This document shows positions 1 through 8,875 of a DNA stretch of 64,000 nucleotides, piece after piece. The stretch covers positions 83,813 through 147,812 of the forward strand of contig NZ_JACAIS010000002.1 in NCBI RefSeq assembly GCF_030325625.1. Direction: 5' to 3'. The first letter of the stretch is position 1, and the number at the start of each line of letters is the position of its first letter. The position numbers and the translations under genes were made by a program. The notes under the pieces are model-generated. The model was not told the DNA's origin. It made no database searches and saw only the letters and a list, made by a program, of their open reading frames with translations. The stretch comes from Sphingobacterium sp. N143. Lineage in GTDB: Bacteria; Bacteroidota; Bacteroidia; Sphingobacteriales; Sphingobacteriaceae.

Positions 1-1
1 T

Positions 2-733
2 GCCGCTACACATTTTGGACACGAGTTTCAAAAGATAGGACATCAGGTCGTTCAAATCTATAGTAAAACAAAGGCCAATGCGGATGCATTGGCCTTTGCG
101 CTTCACTGTCCAGCCATCGACACACTGGCTGAACTAACCCCTGATGCTGACCTATATTTTATTGCTATTGCTGATCAAGGAATAGCAGCTGTTGTCGCAG
201 CCATGCCTACCAAGATCAACGGTCTCGTCGTACACTGTTCAGGGGCGACAGATATCACGGTCCTGGATAGATTTAAACGCCAAGGGGTGCTTTACCCACC
301 ACAATCCTTATCCAAAAACAAAACGGTTGATTTTTCCGTTATCCCCTTTTGCGTCGAAGCCAACAATGCATCTGATCGTCATGCCTTGATGCAGCTTGCC
401 CAGCAATTTTCACACAAGAGCCTCTTCTGCAGTTCAGATCAGCGGCTGGCGGTGCATCTGTCGTCCGTCATGGTCAATAATTTTACCAATATCCTTTATC
501 AAATGGCTTATGAGCTGCTGGAGGAACATGATCTCTCCTTTGACCTCATCAGGCCCATTATTCAAGAAACGGCAGAAAAAGTTCAAAATCATATTCCCAT
601 AACCGTTCAGACAGGCCCAGCCATTCGTCAGGATGAGGTGACACAGCAAAAACATTTGAAATTTATTAGCAATAAACCAGATTTACAGCAAATCTATCAA
701 CTTTTATCGCATCAGATTACTAAAAGAAAATAG
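2..733 (+). CDS. Rossmann-like / DUF2520 domain protein (5' end outside window)
   Basis: The frame is open to the window edge, so the N-terminus is missing. The 243 visible residues start with AATHFG, which matches the tail of the dinucleotide-binding glycine loop in this family, so only about 10-15 residues are lost. The family joins an N-terminal Rossmann fold (related to F420-dependent NADP reductase and pyrroline-carboxylate reductase) to a helical DUF2520 C-terminal domain. The TTG at 89 is internal and is not the true start. The visible C-terminal part, with its FTNILY stretch and a run of helices, fits DUF2520. The physiological substrate of these proteins is unknown to me. Family assignment is fairly firm; function is not. 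Confidence 0.8.
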   Translation, partial: AATHFGHEFQKIGHQVVQIYSKTKANADALAFALHCPAIDTLAELTPDADLYFIAIADQGIAAVVAAMPTKINGLVVHCSGATDITVLDRFKRQGVLYPPQSLSKNKTVDFSVIPFCVEANNASDRHALMQLAQQFSHKSLFCSSDQRLAVHLSSVMVNNFTNILYQMAYELLEEHDLSFDLIRPIIQETAEKVQNHIPITVQTGPAIRQDEVTQQKHLKFISNKPDLQQIYQLLSHQITKRK

Positions 734-810
734 TTTGTTAGAAACGGTTATAAACTTAACAAAACTTACCCCAAGGCTTCAAATATGCACATTTACTTCA
801 GGAACTTTAG

Positions 811-818
811 TACATTTG
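811..818 (+). promoter_or_regulatory. Bacteroidota -7 promoter element (TACATTTG)
   Basis: TACATTTG matches the Bacteroidota -7 consensus TAnnTTTG exactly and lies about 100 bases ahead of the glutamate-synthase-like gene at 920. I see no convincing TTG -33 element at the usual distance, so this is a partial promoter match only. Confidence 0.3.
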
Positions 819-919
819 CTCTGTCCAAAGGCGTATTTTGGAATGCTAATTGAGTTATAAAATAATCAGTTGGGCTAAACATTAAAATAGCGAATTAAAA
901 CTAAACAATCGTATTTTCT

Positions 920-2476
920 ATGGAAGTTAGAAAACTCATTCTTTCAATAATGATCGTGATTAATTTAATCATCTTATCATTTGGCTTTATATTTACATCA
1001 AGCTGGTTCTGGTTACTGATCATTCCATTTCCATTGTTATTGATCGCATTATACCATAGTTTTCAGACCAAACATGCTATTTTGAGGAACTATCCCCTTG
1101 TAGGGTATTTTCGCTATATCTTCGAATCGATTCGCCCCGAATTGAGACAGTATTTCTGGGAATCTGATATGGATGGTCGTCCATTCAACAGAAGACAACG
1201 TTCCATTGTCTACCAACGTGCTAAAAACCAACGTGAGACGGTCGCTTTTGGTATGCAGACGGATCCTCAGGCTGTCGGAAATGAATGGGCTGCACATTCT
1301 GTGTTCCCATGTCATATTGAAAATCACGATTTACGGACCACTGTTGGTAATGAAGCCTGCAAGAAACCGTATAGCCTAAGTGTATTCAATATCTCGGCCA
1401 TGAGTTATGGTGCCCTGAGCAAAACTGCGATCACCGCATTAAATAAAGGAGCGGCACTGCAAAATTTCGCGCACAATACAGGGGAAGGGGGAATCAGTGA
1501 TTACCACAATAACGGGGGTGATCTCATCTGGCAGGTCGGTACCGGATACTTTGGCTGCCGCAACCAGGAAGGTAAATTCGACCCTGAACTATTCAGGGAG
1601 AAGTCAAACCGTGAAAATGTGAAGATGATTGAGCTGAAACTTTCCCAAGGAGCGAAACCAGGCCATGGTGGTATCTTACCTGCGGCAAAAAATACACCTG
1701 AGGTTGCCGCCATACGGCATGTGATCCCAGGTACGGATGTCATGTCCCCTCCGGCACACAGTGCATTTTCCACACCTACAGAAATGATGCATTTCTTACA
1801 ACAAATGCGCGAGTTATCAGGCGGAAAACCCATCGGGTTTAAAATATGTATCGGTGACAAACAAGAGTTTATCGACATTTGTCACGCCATGCAAAATACT
1901 CAGATCTTCCCCGACTTTATTTCTGTCGATGGTTCGGAAGGTGGTACCGGTGCTGCGCCATTGGAGTTTACGGACAACCTGGGAATGCCGTTGTACGATG
2001 CCCTGACCTTTGTGACCAAGACCCTGATTGCTTATGGCTTGAAAAAACATATCAAGATTATCGTTTCAAGCCGTATTGTCACTGGTTTTGATATCCTGAA
2101 AGTCATTGCATTAGGAGCCGATGCTTGTTACAGTGCCCGTGGGATGATGTTTGCCTTAGGCTGTATACAAGCCTTAAAATGCAACGAGGATGTTTGCCCT
2201 GTAGGTGTTGCCACACAGCAACCCCACCTGTACAAAGGCTTGGATGTGAATGACAAATATGTACGTGTTGCTCAATTCCACCGCAATACCTTGCGTGCTA
2301 CCGTTGAAATCATGGAAGCCTGTGGGTTCAAAACACTTTCCGACGTCTCTGCCGACAAATTCTACCGTAAAGTTGATGCCATCAGAACATTAACTTTTCA
2401 GGAAATTTATTTCGGAACGGAAGGAAAGCTGGTCAATAGTCACACTGATTTTGAGAACAAACTTTTCGAGGATTAA
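920..2476 (+). CDS. FMN-binding glutamate synthase family protein
   Basis: A 518-residue protein related to the FMN/Fe-S synthase domain of glutamate synthase (GltB, COG0069), without the glutaminase domain. Two hydrophobic segments at about residues 7-27 and 30-47 suggest an inner-membrane anchor with the catalytic barrel in the cytoplasm. Signs of the synthase core are GEGGISDYH, GHGGILPAAK and VDGSEGGTGAAP. The sequence CIQALKCNEDVCPVG gives the C-x5-C-x4-C spacing that holds the 3Fe-4S cluster in GltB. No small-subunit gltD or glutaminase gene is adjacent, so whether it makes glutamate is unclear. It is monocistronic, ended by a strong hairpin. The start is the ATG at 920. Confidence 0.85.
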   Translation: MEVRKLILSIMIVINLIILSFGFIFTSSWFWLLIIPFPLLLIALYHSFQTKHAILRNYPLVGYFRYIFESIRPELRQYFWESDMDGRPFNRRQRSIVYQRAKNQRETVAFGMQTDPQAVGNEWAAHSVFPCHIENHDLRTTVGNEACKKPYSLSVFNISAMSYGALSKTAITALNKGAALQNFAHNTGEGGISDYHNNGGDLIWQVGTGYFGCRNQEGKFDPELFREKSNRENVKMIELKLSQGAKPGHGGILPAAKNTPEVAAIRHVIPGTDVMSPPAHSAFSTPTEMMHFLQQMRELSGGKPIGFKICIGDKQEFIDICHAMQNTQIFPDFISVDGSEGGTGAAPLEFTDNLGMPLYDALTFVTKTLIAYGLKKHIKIIVSSRIVTGFDILKVIALGADACYSARGMMFALGCIQALKCNEDVCPVGVATQQPHLYKGLDVNDKYVRVAQFHRNTLRATVEIMEACGFKTLSDVSADKFYRKVDAIRTLTFQEIYFGTEGKLVNSHTDFENKLFED

Positions 2477-2508
2477 TCATTCTCCAATCGAAAAAACACA
2501 ATAAACAT

Positions 2509-2545
2509 AAAGCCCTCAGCGTCCACTACGACTGAGGGCTTTATC
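2509..2545. terminator. Hairpin terminator between converging genes
   Basis: An 11-bp stem (AAAGCCCTCAG / CTGAGGGCTTT) with a 12-base loop lies 32 bases after the synthase stop and about 35 bases from the end of the oppositely oriented MarR gene. It probably ends transcription from the left and could serve both directions. Confidence 0.8.
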
Positions 2546-2578
2546 ATATGCGTACTCGCACAGAACAAGGTATGAAAG

Positions 2579-3022
2579 TTATTTTAAATTGAACAATACA
2601 TGATGCAATGCCGTATGCGATAAGGCAATCTGGTCCTCGGTCAGTCCCCCCAGTGCCTGCTCAATCGTATTTTTGGCCTGCCTCATACCCTCTTCTTTCA
2701 TTTTCCGGCCCGTTTTGGTCAAATAGATCAGGTTGGACCGCCGATCATTTTTATCATTGACACGGATAACCAGGTTTAACCGTTCCAGGTTATTGATCAA
2801 ACGTGTGACACTTGGTTTGTCCCTGAATGTACGAATAGCCAACTCCTGCTGGGTCAGCCCCTCCTCTACCCAGAGATTATACATAATACTCCATTGCTCG
2901 GAGGTGATGCATAGTCCAGCCTCCTTCAGATTACGCTGTAATCTCCGCATGACGGCTATGGAATATTTTCCGGTTAGAAAATTATAAAAATACTCCTGCG
3001 ATACTACATCTTGGTCTAACAT
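2579..3022 (-). CDS. MarR-family transcriptional regulator
   Basis: A 147-residue winged-helix protein of usual MarR length. The recognition part is visible as LTQQELAIRTFRDKPSVTRLINNLERLNLVIRV, followed by the wing NDKNDRRSNLIYLTKTGRK, which carries the typical DxR pattern. MarR proteins bind palindromic operators as dimers and are released by small phenolic or drug-like ligands. No efflux or catabolic gene is next to it on the same strand, so the regulon cannot be named. The upstream region 3023-3289 is non-coding and AT-rich. Family call is firm; target is unknown. Confidence 0.85.
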   Translation of the reverse strand: MLDQDVVSQEYFYNFLTGKYSIAVMRRLQRNLKEAGLCITSEQWSIMYNLWVEEGLTQQELAIRTFRDKPSVTRLINNLERLNLVIRVNDKNDRRSNLIYLTKTGRKMKEEGMRQAKNTIEQALGGLTEDQIALSHTALHHVLFNLK

Positions 3023-3289
3023 ATAAATTATGGTTATGGTTGTGGTTGTTTACGCAACTTAAATTGCTGAAAATATTATGCCCTAAGCCCCGCTGCAAAA
3101 AACTTAACTTATTTTGGCTAGTGATTAGCCTAAAATACATGTTTCCGCTGCTGCCTCAAACATAATTTTATCAACATATAATAAATAGATGTTAACAAAT
3201 CATTAAAACTGATTTATAGTAGACTGAATTTAGTAATAAAAAGGATACAAACAAAATAAATTGCTTGTCTTTATACCTATTTCTAACAA

Positions 3290-4066
3290 TTAGCCGATCG
3301 TGAAAGAATCAGAATCCTTTAAAAATGGAAATTTCTCACGGGCTTCAATCAGATCATTGGGGTTTAAAGTAAAGGTATACAGGTCTTCATCTTCTGGTTT
3401 ATAGTATACCACATCTCCCAGTGGTGAGATGCACATGGATCCTCCAGAATAATAGATATCATTGCCATCATGGCCCACACGGTTGACGCCGATGACATAG
3501 GACTGATTTTCGATCGCCCGAGCAGGGATAAGTGCCCGCCAATGTGCCGAGCGTTTATCAGGCCAGCTCGCTGTATAGACTAAAATATCATAGGCACCAT
3601 TCTGATTTTTGGACCATACCGGGAAGCGAAGGTCATAACAGATCATTGGGCAGATTTTCCATCCTTTGATCTCTACCAGGATGCGTTCATTGCCGGCTTC
3701 AAAATATTCACTCTCTTTGGACATACCAAAAAGGTGACGTTTGTCATACTTAACATATTTCCCATCCGGAAACATCCAGATAAAACGATTATAATACTTG
3801 CCCTCTTCCTCGATAATCAATGAACCAGCAACAACACAATTGAGCGAGCTCGCCATTTCAAACAACCACTTGGTCGTCCGTCCGTTTGCGGGTTCAGCAC
3901 ATTTCTCCACATTGTTCGTAAAGCCTGTATTAAACATCTCCGGCAAAATGATCAGATCTGTCTTCTCGCGCAATGAGGAAAGTCTCAACGCCAGATTATT
4001 CAGATTCTTCTCTATATTTTCCCAGAATAAATATGCTTGAAATACCGTGATTTTTAAAGGCTCCAT
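3290..4066 (-). CDS. Nitrilase-superfamily omega-amidase (YafV/NIT2-like)
   Basis: A 258-residue carbon-nitrogen hydrolase. The catalytic triad can be placed: Glu43 in LPEMFNTGF, Lys109 in YDKRHLFGM and Cys143 in PMICYDLRFPVW. The family members closest in layout (YafV, NIT2) hydrolyse alpha-ketoglutaramate or alpha-ketosuccinamate to the keto acid and ammonia, repairing a side product of glutamine transaminases. It acts in the cytoplasm; no signal peptide is present. It stands alone between the MarR gene and the prenyl synthase gene on the same strand, with gaps of about 270 and 84 bases. The exact substrate is inferred from the family. Confidence 0.82.
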   Translation of the reverse strand: MEPLKITVFQAYLFWENIEKNLNNLALRLSSLREKTDLIILPEMFNTGFTNNVEKCAEPANGRTTKWLFEMASSLNCVVAGSLIIEEEGKYYNRFIWMFPDGKYVKYDKRHLFGMSKESEYFEAGNERILVEIKGWKICPMICYDLRFPVWSKNQNGAYDILVYTASWPDKRSAHWRALIPARAIENQSYVIGVNRVGHDGNDIYYSGGSMCISPLGDVVYYKPEDEDLYTFTLNPNDLIEAREKFPFLKDSDSFTIG

Positions 4067-4150
4067 GAACGTAATCTAAAATTTGTTTTTATTATTTTCC
4101 TACAAAATAACCAATTCCTGGCAAAATACGAATTTTAATAGAATTTCTAT

Positions 4151-5119
4151 TTACTGCTGTCTTACCAATAGGTTATTTGCCAACACTAATAACGCTTCCT
4201 TACGTTCGTTTGGTACATCCAAGGCCTCCATTTTTTCAAAGGCTCTCTGCGTATAAATATCCTTCAGTTCATCAGCCGCTTTTTTCACCTCATATTTGTC
4301 ATACAGAGCCAGCATATCTTCCACTTTGGTGGGAATAGTGATCATATCTGCAGCTAACAGCTGTTGCAACCAGGTCGTATCTTCGGTCGAAATAACTTCC
4401 ATCAGCTTCACCAACAAAAATGTCTTTTTATTGATCATAATATCTCCACCAACGATCTTCCCAAACGTATCGGGATCGCCATAAGCATCCAGTATGTCAT
4501 CCTGCAATTGGAATGCCAGCCCTACGTTTTCCCCAAAGTCATAAATCAGCTGTTGCTGCTGTTCATCTGCCCCTGAAAGGATCGCGCCCAGCTGTAATGC
4601 TCCGCCCAATAATACGGATGTTTTTAGACGGATCATCTCCAAGTATTCTTCCATCTGCAAGGATATACGGCTTTCATAATCCATATCCAATTGCTGCCCT
4701 TCACAAACTTCCATCGCTACCTTACTTAAGATCTTTAAGGTCGCGGGTAGGTAAATGGGATTGCATTTGGAAATTTCCTCATACGCTTTGACCAATAGAC
4801 CATCGCCAGACAGGATCGCAATATTGGCATCCCATTTTTCATGGACAGTCGTTTTTCCCCTCCGTAAAGGTGCTTTATCCATCAAGTCGTCGTGTATCAA
4901 GGAAAAGTTGTGGAAAAACTCTACAGCCTTTGCTGCCGGAATAATTTCCTCCATCCTTTGCATGCCAAATAATTCTGCTGCCATCAATGTCAGCACAGGC
5001 CGAACTCTCTTTCCACCCAAAGTTAATATATACCGTATTGGATCATATAGGTTTGATGGTGTGGCAGGAAATTGACTTGTCTCTATCGCCGCTATCACGA
5101 GTTGTTGTAAATGTTGCAT
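4151..5119 (-). CDS. Polyprenyl diphosphate synthase
   Basis: A 322-residue all-helical trans-isoprenyl diphosphate synthase that extends allylic diphosphates with isopentenyl diphosphate. GGKRVRP at 35-41 is the substrate-binding start. The first Asp-rich motif is DDLMD at 77-81, followed by RRGKTTVH, and the second is DDILD at 207-211 after FQLQ. Bulky residues before the first motif are not obvious enough to set chain length, so the product may be C15-C20 or the longer quinone side chain. In Bacteroidota one such enzyme supplies the menaquinone tail. It is transcribed divergently from the glycosyltransferase gene at 5231. Confidence 0.88.
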   Translation of the reverse strand: MQHLQQLVIAAIETSQFPATPSNLYDPIRYILTLGGKRVRPVLTLMAAELFGMQRMEEIIPAAKAVEFFHNFSLIHDDLMDKAPLRRGKTTVHEKWDANIAILSGDGLLVKAYEEISKCNPIYLPATLKILSKVAMEVCEGQQLDMDYESRISLQMEEYLEMIRLKTSVLLGGALQLGAILSGADEQQQQLIYDFGENVGLAFQLQDDILDAYGDPDTFGKIVGGDIMINKKTFLLVKLMEVISTEDTTWLQQLLAADMITIPTKVEDMLALYDKYEVKKAADELKDIYTQRAFEKMEALDVPNERKEALLVLANNLLVRQQ

Positions 5120-5141
5120 ATATCTTTACGATCGAATCATG

Positions 5142-5173
5142 CGAATATAGCAATAATCATATAGAAATGGCAA
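5142..5173 (-). promoter_or_regulatory. Candidate promoter of the polyprenyl synthase gene
   Basis: On the minus strand TTG (5171-5173) is followed after 21 bases by TATATTCG (5142-5149), one mismatch from the Bacteroidota -7 consensus TAnnTTTG. The start codon lies about 22 bases downstream, giving a short leader. Confidence 0.35.
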
Positions 5174-5207
5174 TTTTGTCCCTTTAAAGGAAATCATATC
5201 AAAATTG

Positions 5208-5215
5208 TACATTTG
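5208..5215 (+). promoter_or_regulatory. -7 element TACATTTG deciding the glycosyltransferase start
   Basis: An exact TAnnTTTG match. Transcription would begin near 5222, so a TTG at 5213 cannot be the start codon and the ATG at 5231 is preferred, with a leader of about 10 bases. No clear -33 TTG is seen. Confidence 0.4.
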
Positions 5216-5230
5216 TGGAAGTCTTTTGTT

Positions 5231-6400
5231 ATGCGCATACTGATTATCCATACATACTATCAATCTCCTGGAGGCGAGGATACTGTCTTTCAGCAGGAAA
5301 CCTCACTGCTCGCACAAGATCATCAGGTTCAAACACTGACCTTTCAGAACAGAAAAGGTTGGCGCGGTGCTCTACAAACCATCGGCTCCATCTGGAATAT
5401 TGCCGCAGCAAATCGGCTAAAAAAAACAATCCGTGAATTCAGGCCCGATGTGGTCCATATCCACAATACACATTATGCCTGTGGCCCGATCATGATCCGT
5501 ACCCTTGCAAAGCTGGGGATCCCCCAAGTGATGACATTACATAATTTTAGACTATTGTGCCCTTCAGCTACGCTGTACCATCATAATCACTTATTTCTGG
5601 ACTCACTGAACGAAGCGTTCCCCTGGACAGCCATCAAAGAAAGAGCATTCAATGATTCGGCCATCAAAACATTCATACTTGCTTTTAATTATTGGTTTCA
5701 CCGTAAAGTAGGCACCTGGAAAAAAGTCAACCGTTATATCAACCTGAGTACATTTGCGCAAAAGATATTTGTAGACTCCATCCTCAGGCTACCTCCCGAA
5801 AAATTTGAAGTAAAACCTAATTTTGTATTCCCCTCCACTTTAGCCGAGGCATTTGTGCAGCCTTATTTCATCTATGTGGGCAGGCTATCAGACGAAAAGG
5901 GAATATTGAACCTCATCGACGCAGTCAAAGAAACATCCTTTAAATTATATATTGTCGGTGGGGGACCACTCGCAGAAGAGGTCGAAAGAAGAATAGCAGG
6001 TCATTCCACGATTTCATACCTAGGCTTTAAAGACAGGGACAAAACCTTGACCCTGATCGCTGAAGCGCAAGCACTGATCGTTCCCTCGATCTGTTTTGAG
6101 GGGATGCCAATGACCATCCTCGAAGCCTATTCTGTGGGAACTGCAGTGCTCAGCTCAAACTTAGGCGTACTACCTGAAATGATTGTTCCCAATGAAACCG
6201 GGGATACATTTGACCCGCACAATAAAGCGGAAATTATCGCCTGTCTACGTCAATGGAACAGCAAGACAGCCCATGAAAAAGATGAGATAAGAAAGACCTG
6301 TATGGCTTATTATTTTAGTAATTTTACACCTGAAATAAACAAAGGCAGATTGGAAGCGATCTATAAAAACGCTATTAACGATATAAAATTGAACAAATGA
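5231..6400 (+). CDS. Family 4 glycosyltransferase
   Basis: A GT-B fold glycosyltransferase of 389 residues. The N-terminal half carries MRILIIHTYYQSPGGEDTVF and HIHNTHYACGP. The C-terminal half holds the nucleotide-sugar site: YVGRLSDEKGI, VGGGPL, and the ExxxxxxE stretch SICFEGMPMTILEAYSVG typical of GT4 enzymes. It transfers a sugar from a nucleotide donor, usually onto a cell-surface polysaccharide. No other polysaccharide genes are adjacent, so the acceptor is unknown. The start at ATG 5231 is chosen because a -7 promoter element overlaps the upstream TTG. It overlaps the next gene by four bases (ATGA), so the two are translationally coupled. Confidence 0.82.
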   Translation: MRILIIHTYYQSPGGEDTVFQQETSLLAQDHQVQTLTFQNRKGWRGALQTIGSIWNIAAANRLKKTIREFRPDVVHIHNTHYACGPIMIRTLAKLGIPQVMTLHNFRLLCPSATLYHHNHLFLDSLNEAFPWTAIKERAFNDSAIKTFILAFNYWFHRKVGTWKKVNRYINLSTFAQKIFVDSILRLPPEKFEVKPNFVFPSTLAEAFVQPYFIYVGRLSDEKGILNLIDAVKETSFKLYIVGGGPLAEEVERRIAGHSTISYLGFKDRDKTLTLIAEAQALIVPSICFEGMPMTILEAYSVGTAVLSSNLGVLPEMIVPNETGDTFDPHNKAEIIACLRQWNSKTAHEKDEIRKTCMAYYFSNFTPEINKGRLEAIYKNAINDIKLNK

Positions 6401-6726
6401 GTATTATAATAATGGATAAGCTGGGGTTGGCACCGCAAATCCAAGCAGCTTTGGAAACAATCTATGACCCCGAATTAAAACCCGCAAACATCGTGGATCT
6501 GGGTCTTGTTTACGAAATTATCACGAAGGAAGAAGGAATCGCAAAAATTGTCATGACACTGACGGCTCCCGGCTGTCCTGTCGCTGGTGAAATAATGAAT
6601 GAGGTACAGGAAAAAGTAGCTGGCATTGAAGGAGTCAAAGAAGCATTGGTCGAGTTAACTTTTGATCCACCATGGACCAAGGATATGATGTCCGAAGAGG
6701 CCAAGCTTGAACTCGGCTTTTTGTAG
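6397..6726 (+). CDS. MIP18/SufT-like (DUF59) metal-sulfur cluster assembly protein
   Basis: A 109-residue single-domain DUF59 protein. The family signature DPELKPANIVDLGLVY and the reactive-cysteine stretch LTAPGCPVAGEIMNEV are clear, as is FDPPWTKDMMSEEAK at the C-terminus. Members (SufT, PaaD, human MIP18/CIA2) help deliver Fe-S clusters to client proteins. Here it is not beside suf genes but is translationally coupled to a glycosyltransferase. A second possible start is the Met at 6412 (MDKLGL); the overlap favours 6397. The family call is firm; its client is unknown. Confidence 0.85.
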   Translation: MSIIIMDKLGLAPQIQAALETIYDPELKPANIVDLGLVYEIITKEEGIAKIVMTLTAPGCPVAGEIMNEVQEKVAGIEGVKEALVELTFDPPWTKDMMSEEAKLELGFL

Positions 6727-6739
6727 CCAGCCTCCTTCC

Positions 6740-7984
6740 CTATTGTCCCGCGCTATTATTTTCGAGATCACTCAGCTTTTTCAAGGGTTTGGTGGTCTTA
6801 CTATCACTTCCAAAAAGTAGTCGCCATAGGTTACGTGATTCTTTGGTCAATAATGGTGACACTATGGAGAGGATCAGGACATAGACAACCACAAAAGACT
6901 GAATCACGGGCAACAGTGCTCCAGCTTTACCGATGTTGGCCATGATAATGGAGAACTCTCCACGTGCCGACAAGGTAAAACCGATATCGAATGAGGTTTT
7001 AGGCTTCATGCCCGAGAACTTGGCGGCAAAATACCCTGAAGCCAAATTACCCATCACGGTGACCACGGCTGCAATGGAGGCCCATAACACAGCACCACCC
7101 AGGGACATAATATCAATCGATAGCCCAAAACTGAAAAAAAACATGGCTCCAAAAAAGTCCTTATAAGGCAGCACCATGGATTCGATCCGCTTGATATACT
7201 GCGAATCTGCCAGAACCAATCCTGCCATCAATGCACCGATCGCCTCTGCAACATGGATCGTTTCGGAGAAGCCCGCGACAATAAAAAGCAAGGCAAAGAT
7301 GATCAATATAAACAGTTCAGAGGTTTTCTCTTTTAATAAACGGTCAATTGCAGGGACCAGCTTTCTTCCCAGAATCAAGAAAGTCAGAATAAAGCCCAAG
7401 GCAAGTAACGAGGTTCCTGCTACTGTCCAAAAAGAGCTACTTCCGGTCAGTATCAGTCCCGAAAGGAAAGAAATGTGCATAGCAATGAAAAGATCATCAA
7501 ACATGATCATCCCCATAATCACCTCTGTTTCGGGATTTGCCGTACGCTTGAGATCCGTCAGTACCTTGGCCACAATCGCTGTTGAAGAGCTTGTCATGAT
7601 ACCACAGAGCACCATCATTTCCTTGAAAGGCATGTCCATGAGCCATCCGATCAATAGTCCCGAAGTAAAATTCAGCAGCACATAAATTGTGCCCCCGGTG
7701 ACAATGGCCTTCCCCGATTTAATTAATCTGTTGACCGAAAATTCCAGTCCCAAATAAAACAGGAGAAACAATACTCCCAACCTGCCCATAAAGTCAATAA
7801 AGGGCTTACTTTGGGTGAATGTCAGGTCCACCATCCCGATCTGAGGTGCATGTTGCCCCAATACCATACCGATGATAATGAAAAAGGGAATAACCGAAAA
7901 CTTTAGCTTATTGGCAATCAGTCCAACAAAAGCAACGAGTCCAACAGCGATTCCAATTTCCAGAATTAAGGTATGTGATAGCAT
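6740..7984 (-). CDS. CPA2-family cation/proton antiporter (KhtU/KefB-like)
   Basis: A 414-residue protein with about 12 hydrophobic segments and the Na+/H+ exchanger fold. The conserved MIMFDDLFIAMH stretch near residue 155 carries the Asp pair that binds the transported ions, and FTLSARGEFSIIMANIG near residue 330 is the second conserved helix. It lacks the C-terminal RCK/TrkA-N domain of KefB and KefC. Instead, a separate soluble regulatory gene precedes it by three bases, the arrangement of Bacillus KhtTU and YugO-type systems. It probably exports K+ or Na+ in exchange for H+. Ion choice is inferred. Confidence 0.85.
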   Translation of the reverse strand: MLSHTLILEIGIAVGLVAFVGLIANKLKFSVIPFFIIIGMVLGQHAPQIGMVDLTFTQSKPFIDFMGRLGVLFLLFYLGLEFSVNRLIKSGKAIVTGGTIYVLLNFTSGLLIGWLMDMPFKEMMVLCGIMTSSSTAIVAKVLTDLKRTANPETEVIMGMIMFDDLFIAMHISFLSGLILTGSSSFWTVAGTSLLALGFILTFLILGRKLVPAIDRLLKEKTSELFILIIFALLFIVAGFSETIHVAEAIGALMAGLVLADSQYIKRIESMVLPYKDFFGAMFFFSFGLSIDIMSLGGAVLWASIAAVVTVMGNLASGYFAAKFSGMKPKTSFDIGFTLSARGEFSIIMANIGKAGALLPVIQSFVVVYVLILSIVSPLLTKESRNLWRLLFGSDSKTTKPLKKLSDLENNSAGQ

Positions 7985-7987
7985 AGA

Positions 7988-8467
7988 TTACAGTAAAATT
8001 TCTTTTAAAAGTTTGATATTATTCTTCTTTCCGGCGATAACAAGGGTCGTGTCCGGACTGATCAAATAAGATGGCCCAGGATTGATCACGGTTTCCTCAT
8101 CTCTAATTGCAGCGATAATGGAAGCTCCCGTACGTTGCCTTACCTCCAGCTCACCAATGGTTTTACCTGCCCCCTCACATTGACCTTCTACCTTATACCA
8201 TTCGATACGCAAGTCGTCCAGCGCCACTTCAATGGTTTCCAACGCTTTCGGTTTATAGGACAATCCTCCGATAATACCCGCAATCTGACGAGATTCATCA
8301 TCGTTGAGTGTCATCACACAGCGCGACTCATGTTCTTCATCATCATAGCGATACAGCTCCCGCCGACCATCATCATGGATAACAACGACCATATTGTCTC
8401 CGGCATCGGTTTCAATTTGAAATTTCTTTCCAATTCCAATCAGATCGGACTCTCTTACAATAGACAT
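7988..8467 (-). CDS. Antiporter regulatory subunit with TrkA-C domain (KhtT-like)
   Basis: A 159-residue cytoplasmic protein, first gene of a two-gene operon with the antiporter. The N-terminal half (about 1-75) matches the KhtT/YjbQ-associated domain, starting [13 protein letters not shown]. The C-terminal half (about 80-159) is a TrkA-C (RCK-C) fold with [38 protein letters not shown] domains bind small ligands such as c-di-AMP in Firmicutes; whether that holds here cannot be read from sequence. The split channel/regulator layout is strong evidence that the pair works as one gated antiporter. Confidence 0.85.
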   Translation of the reverse strand: MSIVRESDLIGIGKKFQIETDAGDNMVVVIHDDGRRELYRYDDEEHESRCVMTLNDDESRQIAGIIGGLSYKPKALETIEVALDDLRIEWYKVEGQCEGAGKTIGELEVRQRTGASIIAAIRDEETVINPGPSYLISPDTTLVIAGKKNNIKLLKEILL

Positions 8468-8875
8468 AATCTTCTATTTAAATAAATACTATAATAAAAC
8501 AGCAAATAGCCATTAAATACTAAACCACAAATTTAACCAAAAATTCAATCTTAAACGAACTTATATCTCCAGATCCCAGCTGATTATCAGGAGGCGGATC
8601 ACCCCAAAATACAAAAAAAAGACAGAAAAACGAGCTTTTAGCCGGTTTAATTTGCCTGCTTTCCTGCAGTCATACGAATGCCATTATTTTAAGGGCATCC
8701 TGATCAGTTCAACCTCCAAAACCCTGAGCTCTTCTTATTTTCTTTATTACAAATGACAATCGCTATAACGTTTTCGTAGTTCATGCAATCGTTTGCTTCT
8801 ATCCGGCAAAGAAACGGCATAGCTTTATTTCTTTATTATTGCCTTTGAAAAACTGATAAATCTAAATTACACACT
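8468..8875. other. 408-base non-coding region, leader of the SusC/D pair
   Basis: No plausible gene on either strand. It must hold the promoters of both the antiporter operon (leftward) and the SusC gene (rightward). On the + strand cytosine clearly exceeds guanine (80 C to 50 G by my count over 8521-8880). No riboswitch consensus or strong hairpin was recognised, and no sigma/anti-sigma gene is near to explain control of the uptake pair. Confidence 0.6.

Noticed and set aside
5213..5230. TTG start for the glycosyltransferase, six codons upstream
   Set aside because: The TTG is part of a TACATTTG promoter element, so it is not transcribed; the ATG at 5231 begins the conserved N-terminus.
8468..8875. 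Riboswitch in the first SusC leader
   Set aside because: No cobalamin, TPP or other known consensus or matching stem could be seen, although a 400-base leader made it worth checking.
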